From contig JAKFUR010000030.1 of assembly GCA_021732585.1 (NCBI GenBank), positions 1-39,336 on the forward strand: a DNA stretch of 39,336 nucleotides, in the 5' to 3' direction. The DNA comes from Bacteriovoracaceae bacterium. GTDB lineage: Bacteria > Bdellovibrionota > Bacteriovoracia > Bacteriovoracales > Bacteriovoracaceae. Below are positions 16,561 through 25,359 of the stretch, one piece after another (the first letter of the stretch is position 1; each line of letters opens with the position of its first letter). The position numbers were made by a program, and so were the translations under genes. The notes under the pieces are model-generated. The model saw only the letters and a list, made by a program, of their open reading frames with translations, was not told where the DNA came from and did no database searches.

Positions 16561-18836
16561 GGATGGTGTTGTTCAATGGGAGCAATACTTTCACGCAAAG
16601 CTGTGAAGGCCTGGGCATCCTGGCGTAGGTCTTCTACCAGCTTACGCAAGCGATCTACAATCATTTCCTGGTCTTCTTGAAGAGCATCACGAATTTCGCG
16701 TGCGACTCGTTCGTGCGCAGCCAGATCAAGTCCAGCTCCACGTTCAAATTCAGGAGTCGGGCCCACGAAGGTCATAGCAAGCTTCGTAATCTGAATATCC
16801 ATACCTGCCAAACGAGTTTCGAGCTGGCCCGTGGCACGATCCAAGCGGATCAATGCGTCTTTCATAGAAACCGCGAGGCCCTCTGTGCGCTCACTCATTT
16901 CCGGCAAAGTTCCGAGGAAGCGATTGTGTAGATTCACGAGTTCTTGTTTGGATTCTTGAATTTCTTGTTTGCCAATGCGGTAGTCGAGCTTGAACTTCTC
17001 CAGAGAGCTGATGGCTTCCTTGGCCTGATTCAAGCGCTCACTCAAGCCACGGGCGGTCTCAATGATGGCGTCTTGGCGTTTCAGTTGACCGCGAGTGCCA
17101 TTCAACAAAGCCGCATGCTCAAGAGAAAGGTCGGCGCCTAATTGATCTATGGATACCAGATTGTCGCGCATGTCTTTGAGGCCCTGCATTTGTGATTTCA
17201 AAGCACGTGCACGTACTTCTAAACCTTCTGTCAGATCAGCGATGGTTTTAAGATGGTCGTGGTTCTCGTCTTCTAACTGGCGCACTTGCTGGAAGAGCGT
17301 ATCGCGAGTTTGATCCATGCGGTGAAGGGCCTTGCTGAGTTTTTCCCAGTCTTCACTCAGACCTGCCTGTTTCCATAGTGGGGCCAAGCGAGCTTCCGTC
17401 TCCACGCCCCAGACTTCACCTTCCAGCGCTTCGAGGGCCAGACGAACCGGCTCCATCACCAAACGTGCTTGTGACTGAATCGTCTCGCGCATCATCGCGA
17501 GTGGATAGAACACCACGAGAGCTTTGTGACCGGTCTTGCATTGAATGGGAGAGATATGCATTTCCAAAGGAACTGATACGCCGTCTTCCATATGCAGCTG
17601 AACCTGCCACGTGCCAGGCTCCATTTCATTCAAAGCATAGTGAAGCGGATCGTAGTCAGGACCCGACAGACGAGCCGAGAGCTCTTTCCAGTGTAGGAAT
17701 TCGTTTTCTAAATCTTCTGAATCCAGACCGAACTGTTCAGCAAAAAGTGCGTTGCCCCAAAGCAGCTTTCCTTCTCCATCTAACAATACTGAGCCAAAAG
17801 GCATAGCGGTCTGAAAATCTTCTCCCAACCGCAGACGTTTCTTAATTACGCGGATCATATTGTGGAATTCATCCACGCGCGCACCACTCACAAGAGTTTG
17901 CCACACGGCCTTATCACCGAGGACACCTTCTTGCAGCATCTCCATCATTTCTTGGTCTTGTTGACGGCGCTGACCGCGGCTCGCCCATGACCAGCTCAAG
18001 CCGATCAACATCCAGCCTCCGAGCAAGAGAGCTCCCAGAGTCCAAAGATGCGTGAGGCAATCTTGCATGGCCTGATTGGCGCGATGTTTAAGAGTTCCGA
18101 TGGCGAGGTCGGCACGGGCCGCCCAACGGCCAACCGCTGCGTCTGAGCGAGACATTTCTTCTTGGAGTCCGCGACGACTTTGATGAAGATCGAGCAGCAT
18201 GGCAATCTCTTGGCGGATGCCTTCGAGCTGGCGCAAGACTTCAGTCTTATCGTTTTCTTCGAGGCTTGAGCCGCGAATCAAAGACGTCATCGCCGTGAGA
18301 TCACTCTCCATGAAACGCACCAGAGGAGATTCGACTTTACCGCTGCTCTTCAGTTGAGTGAGGCGAGCGTCCATGCGTTGAGCGCCCTTCGCAAGATTAC
18401 TCCAGCGACGGCTCAAGGCGAGGCCCTCAAGACGAGCTGTCTTGTCACTTAACGTTTTTAGCAACTCATCTGGACGAGAATAGGCTGTAGCGTCTTGGAT
18501 TTTGTTTTTATGCTCAACGAAGATTCTTTCGAGCTCTTCGCCGCGCTTGATGCTCAGTGAGTTTTCTAGCTCACGCATGGTTTTATCCAAACGTGAAAGT
18601 TTGCTACTGGCTTCTGTCGTTTGAACTTTTTCAAGAGCACGATGGATCGGCTTAAAGGGATTACGGGCACGGATTTCTTCTAGGCGAGAGCGCGCTCGAA
18701 ATTGCGTCTCTTCCAGATTGGCTCGAGCCTCAATGGTCTGTTTGAGCTCCCAGGCGACACCCAGAATTCCCCCGGCGCTGATCGCTAGTAAGAGATGAGT
18801 GATCCAACGAGTTGTCTTGAGTGAATTCGCTTCCAT
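16557..18836 (-). CDS. Two-pass membrane protein with PAS-like domain and long coiled coils
   Basis: About 759 residues. TM1 (about residues 11-29) and TM2 (about 263-284) bracket a helical periplasmic region of about 230 residues, giving chemoreceptor-like topology. The cytoplasmic part has a PAS-like domain (about 340-446, including PFGSVLLDGEGKLLWGN) and then extended heptad-rich coiled coil to the end. The conserved chemoreceptor hairpin tip, a histidine-kinase core, GGDEF and EAL motifs were all looked for and not seen. ATG 18836 is preferred over GTG 18845 because AAAGG lies eight bases upstream. It follows the terminator after fliA, so it is probably a separate unit; a link to motility is possible from position only. 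Function unknown. Confidence 0.85.
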   Translation of the reverse strand: MEANSLKTTRWITHLLLAISAGGILGVAWELKQTIEARANLEETQFRARSRLEEIRARNPFKPIHRALEKVQTTEASSKLSRLDKTMRELENSLSIKRGEELERIFVEHKNKIQDATAYSRPDELLKTLSDKTARLEGLALSRRWSNLAKGAQRMDARLTQLKSSGKVESPLVRFMESDLTAMTSLIRGSSLEENDKTEVLRQLEGIRQEIAMLLDLHQSRRGLQEEMSRSDAAVGRWAARADLAIGTLKHRANQAMQDCLTHLWTLGALLLGGWMLIGLSWSWASRGQRRQQDQEMMEMLQEGVLGDKAVWQTLVSGARVDEFHNMIRVIKKRLRLGEDFQTAMPFGSVLLDGEGKLLWGNALFAEQFGLDSEDLENEFLHWKELSARLSGPDYDPLHYALNEMEPGTWQVQLHMEDGVSVPLEMHISPIQCKTGHKALVVFYPLAMMRETIQSQARLVMEPVRLALEALEGEVWGVETEARLAPLWKQAGLSEDWEKLSKALHRMDQTRDTLFQQVRQLEDENHDHLKTIADLTEGLEVRARALKSQMQGLKDMRDNLVSIDQLGADLSLEHAALLNGTRGQLKRQDAIIETARGLSERLNQAKEAISSLEKFKLDYRIGKQEIQESKQELVNLHNRFLGTLPEMSERTEGLAVSMKDALIRLDRATGQLETRLAGMDIQITKLAMTFVGPTPEFERGAGLDLAAHERVAREIRDALQEDQEMIVDRLRKLVEDLRQDAQAFTALRESIAPIEQHHP

Positions 18837-18883
18837 AATCATCACCTTTGAAGTCTTTGATTCATTATGAAGAAGCGAACACG

Positions 18884-18916
18884 AAAAAGAAACCCAAGCC
18901 TTGGCCTGGGTTTCTT
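18884..18916 (-). terminator. Intrinsic terminator of the flagellar operon, after fliA
   Basis: On the minus strand the ten-base arms AAGAAACCCA and TGGGTTTCTT enclose a GGCCAAGGCT loop that can pair further. The second arm runs into a T5 tract. It lies 26 bases beyond the fliA stop and separates the flagellar operon from the next minus-strand gene. Confidence 0.85.
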
Positions 18917-18942
18917 ATTAGTTGAATGGAGCTGGGAGCTGA

Positions 18943-19728
18943 TTAGCTGGCGAGATCTTCGTGGCTATCGAACTGAGTGCGAAGCTTCGCCTTCAATTTC
19001 AAAATCGCCTGGGTGTGAAGCTGAGACACACGAGACTCAGTCACGTCGAGAACCTGACCAATTTCCTTTAGGTTCAAATCCTCGAAGTAGTAAAGTGAGA
19101 GAACCAAGCGCTGCTTTTCTGGAAGCGTCTTAATGCCGTCTTTGATGACGTCTTGTGAGCGCTTGTAGTTTACAGCTGAGAACGGGTTGGCCGAACGGCT
19201 GTTTTCCATCAAATTGACCATCAGCTTCTTGTCGCCACGGCCCATAGAAGCGGTGTCATCGATATTGAGCAATGAAACCGATTTTGATTTGTTGATGAGG
19301 TCGTGGAACTCTTCCATGTTGCATTGAAGTTCAACGCACATTTCGTCGTCAGTCGCTGGGCGGCCAAGCTCTTTATCGAGCTTCGCGTACGCGCGCTCAA
19401 CCTGCTTCGCTTTTTCACGAACTGAACGTGGAACCCAGTCCTGTGAGCGCAATTCATCAAGAATGGCACCGCGGATACGGAATTCAGCGTAAGTCTTAAA
19501 TTTGTTATCACGAGTAGGATCGAACTTCTCGATGGCGTCCATCAGGCCGATCACACCACAAGACATCAAATCATCAAGCTCGATGTTTGAAGGCAAACGT
19601 GACGCAATTTTTTGCGCGATGTACTTAACCAGTGGGGCGTATTCGAGAATGATTTCATCTTTGACCTTCGGGTCAACCGTGCTGCGGTAGTCTTTCAGGT
19701 TCTTCAGTTTGGTTGTCAGAGATGACAT
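18943..19728 (-). CDS. fliA: Flagellar sigma factor (sigma28, FliA)
   Basis: 261 residues with the sigma70-family FliA/WhiG arrangement: region 2 (PLVKYIAQKIASRLPSNIELDDLMSCGVIGLMDAIEKFD, then FKTYAEFRIRGAILDELR), region 3 (PRSVREKAKQVERAYAKLD), and region 4 with a helix-turn-helix (LNLKEIGQVLDVTESRVSQLHTQAI). It directs transcription of late flagellar and often chemotaxis genes. It is last in the flagellar operon, 21 bases after flhG, followed by a terminator. No FlgM anti-sigma gene is in the window. Confidence 0.96.
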   Translation of the reverse strand: MSSLTTKLKNLKDYRSTVDPKVKDEIILEYAPLVKYIAQKIASRLPSNIELDDLMSCGVIGLMDAIEKFDPTRDNKFKTYAEFRIRGAILDELRSQDWVPRSVREKAKQVERAYAKLDKELGRPATDDEMCVELQCNMEEFHDLINKSKSVSLLNIDDTASMGRGDKKLMVNLMENSRSANPFSAVNYKRSQDVIKDGIKTLPEKQRLVLSLYYFEDLNLKEIGQVLDVTESRVSQLHTQAILKLKAKLRTQFDSHEDLAS

Positions 19729-19749
19729 GGGCGCTCCTTGCGACGGGTC

Positions 19750-20613
19750 TTAATGGACTTCTTGTTCCACTGCCGGACGTACAGAAATATTTCCGGCACC
19801 CCATTTTTCGGCGAACTGCTGCACGATCTTGAAGAAATTTTTATGCCACTCAGAACCTTCCTCAGAGAGGAAAAAAGTATCAAATGCCTCGGCAGAAACA
19901 TCCACTTTGCGCAAACCACCGAGTACATGAGTCCGGCATCCGAGGAAATTCTCGATGGTCTCGCTCAAGGTCATGACGACTTTTTGGAACTGGCGATCGT
20001 TCTGGATCATATTCACCAGCAAGTGGTTCTCTTTGATACCAAAACGAGTCTGAAGGATTTTTACGAGTGAGTACGAGTCTGTGATTGAGCTCTTATCAGG
20101 GGTCACCACGATCACACGATGATCACACCAAGCGTTCAGTGTGATGCTGGCGCGGTCGAGACCGGCCGGGCAATCAAGCAAAACCCAGTCGTACTCATGT
20201 TCGTGAGCACTGACGATATCGATGATGATTTCATCAAGCGCGAGTTGGCTCTCAAAAAGATCGACGCTGCCATTGCAGGCCGGCAAAAGATCAAAGCCTT
20301 CACGACGAATGATGCAATCACGGAAATCCTTCTCAGCAGAGAGTAATTTCCAGAATGTGTCGTCCAATGGAAGACCGAGTTTGATCGCTGTGTTTGAAAG
20401 ATTGGTGTCGCAATCAAGAAGAAGAACGCGGTGGCCTTGGCCCGCGAGTTCTTTCGCCATACGAAGGGCCACAGAAGTTTTTCCTACGCCGCCTTTACCG
20501 CCGGTAATAGAAACTTTCACACAAGTTGTGGGCTTTGAGAGACCGATAGCGGGGCGGGCGTTGGGGCGTGGTTGAGTCGTAAACGACATCAGCCAATCAC
20601 TGGTCTTCTGCAT
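19750..20613 (-). CDS. flhG: FlhG/FleN, MinD-like ATPase controlling flagellar number
   Basis: About 287 residues from ATG 20613. A deviant Walker A motif, GGKGGVGKTS, is intact near the N-terminus, followed by LLLDCDTNLSN and DWVLLDCPAGLD, as in ParA/MinD-type flagellar number regulators. The short N-terminal tail (MQKTSDWLMSF) resembles the activator helix that FlhG uses on FlhF. A longer frame to 20649 exists, but AGGAGG stands just before 20613 (spacing three bases, rather short). It lies between flhF and fliA. Its ATPase motifs look functional, in contrast to the partner FlhF. Confidence 0.93.
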   Translation of the reverse strand: MQKTSDWLMSFTTQPRPNARPAIGLSKPTTCVKVSITGGKGGVGKTSVALRMAKELAGQGHRVLLLDCDTNLSNTAIKLGLPLDDTFWKLLSAEKDFRDCIIRREGFDLLPACNGSVDLFESQLALDEIIIDIVSAHEHEYDWVLLDCPAGLDRASITLNAWCDHRVIVVTPDKSSITDSYSLVKILQTRFGIKENHLLVNMIQNDRQFQKVVMTLSETIENFLGCRTHVLGGLRKVDVSAEAFDTFFLSEEGSEWHKNFFKIVQQFAEKWGAGNISVRPAVEQEVH

Positions 20614-20683
20614 ATACCTCCTGTATATCCTCTGTCGCAGCTCCCCCATCCTAGGGAAACGGCTCTAGCTTCAATTCATTCTA

Positions 20684-22180
20684 TCAGTGCAACTGAAATA
20701 ATCCTGCCATGATCCTTTCTGCCGTAGCGGACTCAACATCATCCGGAACAACGGGACCTGTGCCAAAGAACTTCAACGGAACCTTCGAATGCGCTCTATG
20801 GACGTTATAAAGGGCCCCAAAATTGAGACACAAGTCCACATGAGAGATTATAAGTCCGTCGGCCAGATCCTTGTAACGGGAAAGAATTTTACGGTTATAA
20901 AGTTCAGCATGAATCGCCGAGATAGTGATAAGCACTTCCACGTGGTGGAAGCTACGGCGGAGAGACTCAATAAATTTCTTAGTCTCATCATGCTGTTTAT
21001 TCGCCAGGCGTAGGTCGATCAGGGCACTTTTCCCTGCTTCCGTCGCCTTTCTGCAAAGTTGGATAATCTCGGCTTGGTTCTGTGCACGGTGGACTTTTAG
21101 ACCGAATACCTGAGCGGCAAAGTCTGCCCCGCCTTGATGACCCCCATCCGTTGAGTACTGGATCACTTCAACATCTTTCTTGAGGACGGCGATCTTGGTG
21201 CTCATGCTGCTCTGGCCAGCGGCCGCTTCAGATAGGAGCACAGTGATCACCGGCTCACTGCCGTCAACAGTCGAGAACATTGGCAACGCCACGTTCACCG
21301 ACTGAGTCATTTCACGGAGAGCAAATTCAAACACCACATCTGGGTTTTCGAGATCATCTTTAGAAAGCTCGTATGCAGCTTTGCGAAGTAGGTCGAGCAC
21401 AACTGACTCATCAACCTCAAGGGCCTTGAGGCTCGTGCGAAGCTGGTGCACACCGCGAGCATCACCATGAGCAGCAGCGATAGCAGCCGGGCCCATTTCG
21501 TGGAGTTTCTGCTCGAGGATTTCGATTTTGTGTTGTTGCGTACGGAGTTCTTGGCGCAGCTCATTCATCATCTCGCGCGCCTCACGAGAGATCGCAGGAG
21601 CGGGAGCAGCTTGCTGAACCGGTGCTTCCATCTCGCGCTCACGAGGAGCTGCTGTTTGGCGCGGCTGTGGAGCGGGCTTGGGCGCTGGTGCCTGACGGGC
21701 CGGACGTGGAGCTGGAATGTGGTCACGGGCGTCGTCGTCCATGTCCATATCATCATCGTCACCCAAGAAATCATCGAGGCCTTGCTTCAAGACTTGTGAG
21801 GTATTTTTAGCGGCGCCGGCGATATTGGCGGTGCCACGGGTGATTTGATTCACCACTCTATTCAGGCCCATGCCGCCGTAACCGGCTGCTGTCTGACCTG
21901 GAGTTTGTGCGTAGTCATCGATAGCTTCTTTGACTGAGTTGGCACCACGAGAGTAAAAATCACGTTTTTGATCTTCATTAAGCACTTTGTCCACCTTGGC
22001 TTTTTTCTCGATGTTTCTCTCGGAAACGGCCGCCGTGATCTCGATGCGCTTTTTTTTGAAAGCGCCCTTAAGGCCTTTGTTGGTGATGGTTTTGAGGATG
22101 ATGGCATCGGGACCCAGCTCAGCCTTGACGGCTTTCAGCGCCTCGTCGATGGTGTCTGCCTCAAACTTCTTCACAAACAT
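20684..22180 (-). CDS. flhF: FlhF-like SRP-family protein with degenerate GTPase motifs
   Basis: 498 residues. The N-terminus (residues 1-52, VKKFEADTIDEALKAVKAELGPDAIIL) is a clear FlhF B-domain start. A long linker (about 60-200) contains an acidic patch (DDDDMDMDDD at 141-150) and Pro/Ala-rich repeats. An N-domain-like helical part and a G-domain-like part (about 310-490) follow. The G1, G3 and G4 motifs expected in FlhF (GPTGxGKT, DTAGR, TKxD) are replaced by SEAAAGQSSM (317-326), DLRLA (389-393) and SHVD (446-449). The late segment TGPVVPDDVE still aligns with FlhF. Thus the protein keeps the FlhF outline but probably does not bind or hydrolyse GTP normally. It lies between flhA and flhG, as FlhF genes do. 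Placement of the polar flagellum is the family role. Confidence 0.9.
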   Translation of the reverse strand: MFVKKFEADTIDEALKAVKAELGPDAIILKTITNKGLKGAFKKKRIEITAAVSERNIEKKAKVDKVLNEDQKRDFYSRGANSVKEAIDDYAQTPGQTAAGYGGMGLNRVVNQITRGTANIAGAAKNTSQVLKQGLDDFLGDDDDMDMDDDARDHIPAPRPARQAPAPKPAPQPRQTAAPREREMEAPVQQAAPAPAISREAREMMNELRQELRTQQHKIEILEQKLHEMGPAAIAAAHGDARGVHQLRTSLKALEVDESVVLDLLRKAAYELSKDDLENPDVVFEFALREMTQSVNVALPMFSTVDGSEPVITVLLSEAAAGQSSMSTKIAVLKKDVEVIQYSTDGGHQGGADFAAQVFGLKVHRAQNQAEIIQLCRKATEAGKSALIDLRLANKQHDETKKFIESLRRSFHHVEVLITISAIHAELYNRKILSRYKDLADGLIISHVDLCLNFGALYNVHRAHSKVPLKFFGTGPVVPDDVESATAERIMAGLFQLH

Positions 22181-22184
22181 TCAG

Positions 22185-24260
22185 TTACAACCTTACGGTT
22201 CCAAGCGATCGAATATTAGTTTCCGGACTTAATTCATTATGGCTGACCACAACCAGGTTGGGAATGAACTTTTCAGTCAGGCGTTTGAAGTGGCGACGGA
22301 TGACCGGTGAACAGAGCACGACCATCTTCTCGCCAGCACTGGTAGCCTCTTCGATTTTCTCATTCAAGCTCGCAAGAATGGTTTGGGTCACTTTCGGATC
22401 AAGTGAAAGTTGGTCCCCACCCTCGCTACGAACAATCGAGCGAGCGATGCTTTCTTCTACTGAACGATCGAGGGTGAAGAGAGGAATGTCCCCTTGAGCT
22501 CCCTTGATTCGCTCGGTGATCTGACGGTATAACGCCTGACGAACGTACTCGGTCAATGCATCAGCATCTTTGCTGGTTGGCCCATACTCGCCCAAACACT
22601 CCAAGATTGAACGAAGGTCACGAACCGAGACACCTTCACGCAGCAAGTTCTGCATAACTTTGAGAACCGCACCCAAAGGCAAAATATCCGGGATAAGGTC
22701 GGCGACAATTTTTGGGTTCTCTTCTTTGAAGTTGTCGAGCAAGCGCACCAACTCTTGGCGACCGAGCAACTCTTGCAAGTTAGCCTTCAAAACTTCCGTC
22801 AAATGAGTCGCCACAACTGTAGAAAGATCGACCACTGTGTAACCGTTGTACTGAGCTTCGTCGCGCAGATCCTCTGTCACCCACAAAGCTGGCAAGCCAA
22901 ACACTGGCTCTTTGGTTTCGATGCCATCAACATTGCCAATGACAGTTCCTGGATCCATCGCCAAGAAGTGATCGGGCATCAATTCGCCTTTGGCGATCTC
23001 CACACCTTTCAACTTCACAGAATAGCCACCTGGCTTGAGTTCCAAATTGTCTTTGATTCGCACCGAAGGAATGATCAAACCCCAATCAGTAGCGAACTGT
23101 TTGCGCAAATGAGAAATACGCTCGAGGAGGTCGCCGTTCTGATCGGCGTCCACCAAACTCACGAGACCGTAACCCACTTCGAGCTGCACCAATTCCACCG
23201 GAAGAAGACTCTCGAGAGTTTCGCCCGTAGCTTTTTGTTCTTTAACCGCATCGTTCTTCGCCATAAGAATGTCGCGTTTTTTGTTTTCTTCAATTCTAAA
23301 ACCAACGAACCCGCTTGCTGCGGCGATCGCGAAGAATGGCAAACCAGGCAAACCTGGAATTAAGGCGAACATACCAATAACACCGCCGGTGATATAGAAA
23401 GCCTTAGGATTAACGCCGAATTCTTTGCCGATCTGACTGCCAAGAGCGCTGTCGTTACTTGAACGAGTGGCGATGATACCAGCAGCAGTTGAGATGATAA
23501 GAGCTGGGATCTGAGTGATAAGACCATCACCGACTGTCAGAAGGGTGAAGGTTTCAGCAGCCTGGCCAAATGGCATATCGTACTGAGCGACACCGATGAT
23601 GATACCGCCGATGATATTCACCGCCGTAATCATAATACCCGCAATGGCTTCGCCTCGAACGAACTTTGAAGCACCGTCCATAGAACCGTGGAAGTCCGCT
23701 TCTTGCGCGACTTCGGCACGACGGCGTTTCGCTTCTGTATTGTCGATCAGGCCAGCGTTCAAATCGGCGTCGATCGCCATTTGTTTACCTGGCATGGCAT
23801 CCAAGGTGAATCGTGCACTGACTTCAGCCACGCGACCAGCACCTTTGGTGATTACGATAAAGTTGATGATGACCAAGATGATGAAGATGATGATACCCAC
23901 GGCGTAGTTACCGCCGACAACGAACTCACCAAAGGCCTTGATGATCTCGCCCGCGGCGCCCGTGCCATCGTCTTTTGCGTGCAACAAAATGTTACGAGTT
24001 GAAGCGACGTTAAGTGAGAGACGCAACAACGTTGTTACGAGAAGTACTGATGGAAAAGTAGAAAAGTCCAAGGGCTTCTTGGCGTATACGCTCATCAACA
24101 TGATGACGACTGACAGGGCCAACGAAAGTGCCAAGAACACGTCGAGAGCAAGAGGTGGAATTGGCACCACCATCACAACCATGATCAGCAATAGACCCAT
24201 CGCTACCGCGAGGTCTGAATTTTGTGAGAAGATTTTTAGACGCGAAAACAATCCATCCAT
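22185..24260 (-). CDS. flhA: FlhA, flagellar export gate protein
   Basis: 691 residues, normal for FlhA (about 690-700). The N-terminal half has about eight membrane segments. The FHIPEP-family signature RVAEVSARFTLDAMPGKQMA and IDADLNAGLI lies in the cytoplasmic loop near residues 140-170. The C-terminal half is the cytosolic domain that forms the nonameric ring and docks substrates and chaperones. GAAGGA lies six bases before the ATG. It belongs to the type III export gate with FlhB, FliP, FliQ and FliR, encoded just upstream. Confidence 0.97.
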   Translation of the reverse strand: MDGLFSRLKIFSQNSDLAVAMGLLLIMVVMVVPIPPLALDVFLALSLALSVVIMLMSVYAKKPLDFSTFPSVLLVTTLLRLSLNVASTRNILLHAKDDGTGAAGEIIKAFGEFVVGGNYAVGIIIFIILVIINFIVITKGAGRVAEVSARFTLDAMPGKQMAIDADLNAGLIDNTEAKRRRAEVAQEADFHGSMDGASKFVRGEAIAGIMITAVNIIGGIIIGVAQYDMPFGQAAETFTLLTVGDGLITQIPALIISTAAGIIATRSSNDSALGSQIGKEFGVNPKAFYITGGVIGMFALIPGLPGLPFFAIAAASGFVGFRIEENKKRDILMAKNDAVKEQKATGETLESLLPVELVQLEVGYGLVSLVDADQNGDLLERISHLRKQFATDWGLIIPSVRIKDNLELKPGGYSVKLKGVEIAKGELMPDHFLAMDPGTVIGNVDGIETKEPVFGLPALWVTEDLRDEAQYNGYTVVDLSTVVATHLTEVLKANLQELLGRQELVRLLDNFKEENPKIVADLIPDILPLGAVLKVMQNLLREGVSVRDLRSILECLGEYGPTSKDADALTEYVRQALYRQITERIKGAQGDIPLFTLDRSVEESIARSIVRSEGGDQLSLDPKVTQTILASLNEKIEEATSAGEKMVVLCSPVIRRHFKRLTEKFIPNLVVVSHNELSPETNIRSLGTVRL

Positions 24261-24272
24261 GGATCATCCTTC

Positions 24273-25352
24273 TTACTTTAGGGCCTTCTGCTTTCGTTTC
24301 AGTTTGTAAACGAAAGCCAGGACTTCAGCGACTGCGCGGTAAAGGTTGCGAGGCACTCCGTGTCCCACTTTCACCGTGTTGTATAACGTTCTCGCCAAGA
24401 GCACATTTTCCACGATGGGAATGTTGTTTTCTTGTGCGATCTCTCTAATCCGTAGGGCCAAGAGGTCAGCCCCTTTAGCCATCAATTCAGGGGCCACCAT
24501 ATTGGTCCCGTCATACTTCAATGCTACACTAATATGGGTCGGGTTTGTGACAATTACGTCCGCTTTTTTCACTCCATCCATCATACGTTTTTGCGCCATT
24601 TGACGTTGGATCGCACGGATCTTTTGTTTGATCTCCGGGTTACCATCTTTCTCTTTGTGTTCTTCCTTGGCCTGTTGTTTGGTCATCATCATTTTTTGAC
24701 GGTAAGACCACTTTTCCCAACCGAAGTCGGCCAATGCAACAACCGCGAGACCCAACAGAATCGAGTAACCGAGTTTAAAAATCAGGTGCTTGCTGAACAC
24801 CAAACCTTCCGCAATTTCTGAATGCATAAAGCCCGAAAAAACTCCCAAGTTATCTCTCATCACCATGTAAGTGATCCAGATCACCACAGTACACTTGAAG
24901 ATACCTTTGAGAGCCTCAACAAGGGATCGCTTTGAGAAGATACGGCCAAAACCGCTGATCGGATTGATGCGTTCGAGTTTTGCCGTGAGAACTTCTGGCG
25001 AGTAGAGGAATCCAATCTGCGAAAACTGCCCAAGGAACCCCAAGCATATTGAGGCACCGAAAACTGGGCCGACGCACTTAAGAGAAAGCCAGGCGGTCTT
25101 CTCGATGATTTCGACGAACTCTTTTTCTTCGTAAGCGCGCTGGAAGTCGAGGCGCAAGATCCAAGCGAGGTACTCGCTAAATTCTTCGTAAACGAACGCC
25201 GAACACAGAACGACGGTCATGAGTGTTCCGGCCAACAGAATGACTGTATTCAGTTCTTTTGAAGAAGCGACTTCACCTTTTTTACGGGATTCATCTATCC
25301 GATATTGACTCGGTTCTTCGGTTTTTTCGCTATCGTCTTGTTCGTCTGCCAC
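24273..25352 (-). CDS. flhB: FlhB, export-gate protein and substrate-specificity switch
   Basis: 359 residues from a GTG start (AGGG upstream). Four membrane segments lie at about residues 35-55, 90-112, 150-168 and 190-210. The autocleavage motif NPTH is at 270-273, followed by the cytosolic domain (VALKYD, PIVENVLLARTLY). All features of a functional FlhB that self-cleaves to switch export from rod/hook to filament substrates are present. It lies seven bases after fliR. Confidence 0.97.
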   Translation of the reverse strand: MADEQDDSEKTEEPSQYRIDESRKKGEVASSKELNTVILLAGTLMTVVLCSAFVYEEFSEYLAWILRLDFQRAYEEKEFVEIIEKTAWLSLKCVGPVFGASICLGFLGQFSQIGFLYSPEVLTAKLERINPISGFGRIFSKRSLVEALKGIFKCTVVIWITYMVMRDNLGVFSGFMHSEIAEGLVFSKHLIFKLGYSILLGLAVVALADFGWEKWSYRQKMMMTKQQAKEEHKEKDGNPEIKQKIRAIQRQMAQKRMMDGVKKADVIVTNPTHISVALKYDGTNMVAPELMAKGADLLALRIREIAQENNIPIVENVLLARTLYNTVKVGHGVPRNLYRAVAEVLAFVYKLKRKQKALK

Positions 25353-25359
25353 TTAGCCC

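Noticed and set aside
20684-22180. FlhF as a pseudogene
   Set aside because: The frame is intact over 498 codons and sits in a tight operon; motif loss without truncation suggests a retained, altered function.
22755-23363. A 202-codon plus-strand frame
   Set aside because: Antisense to flhA, which is unambiguous; no start signal and His/Gln/Phe-rich composition typical of a shadow frame.
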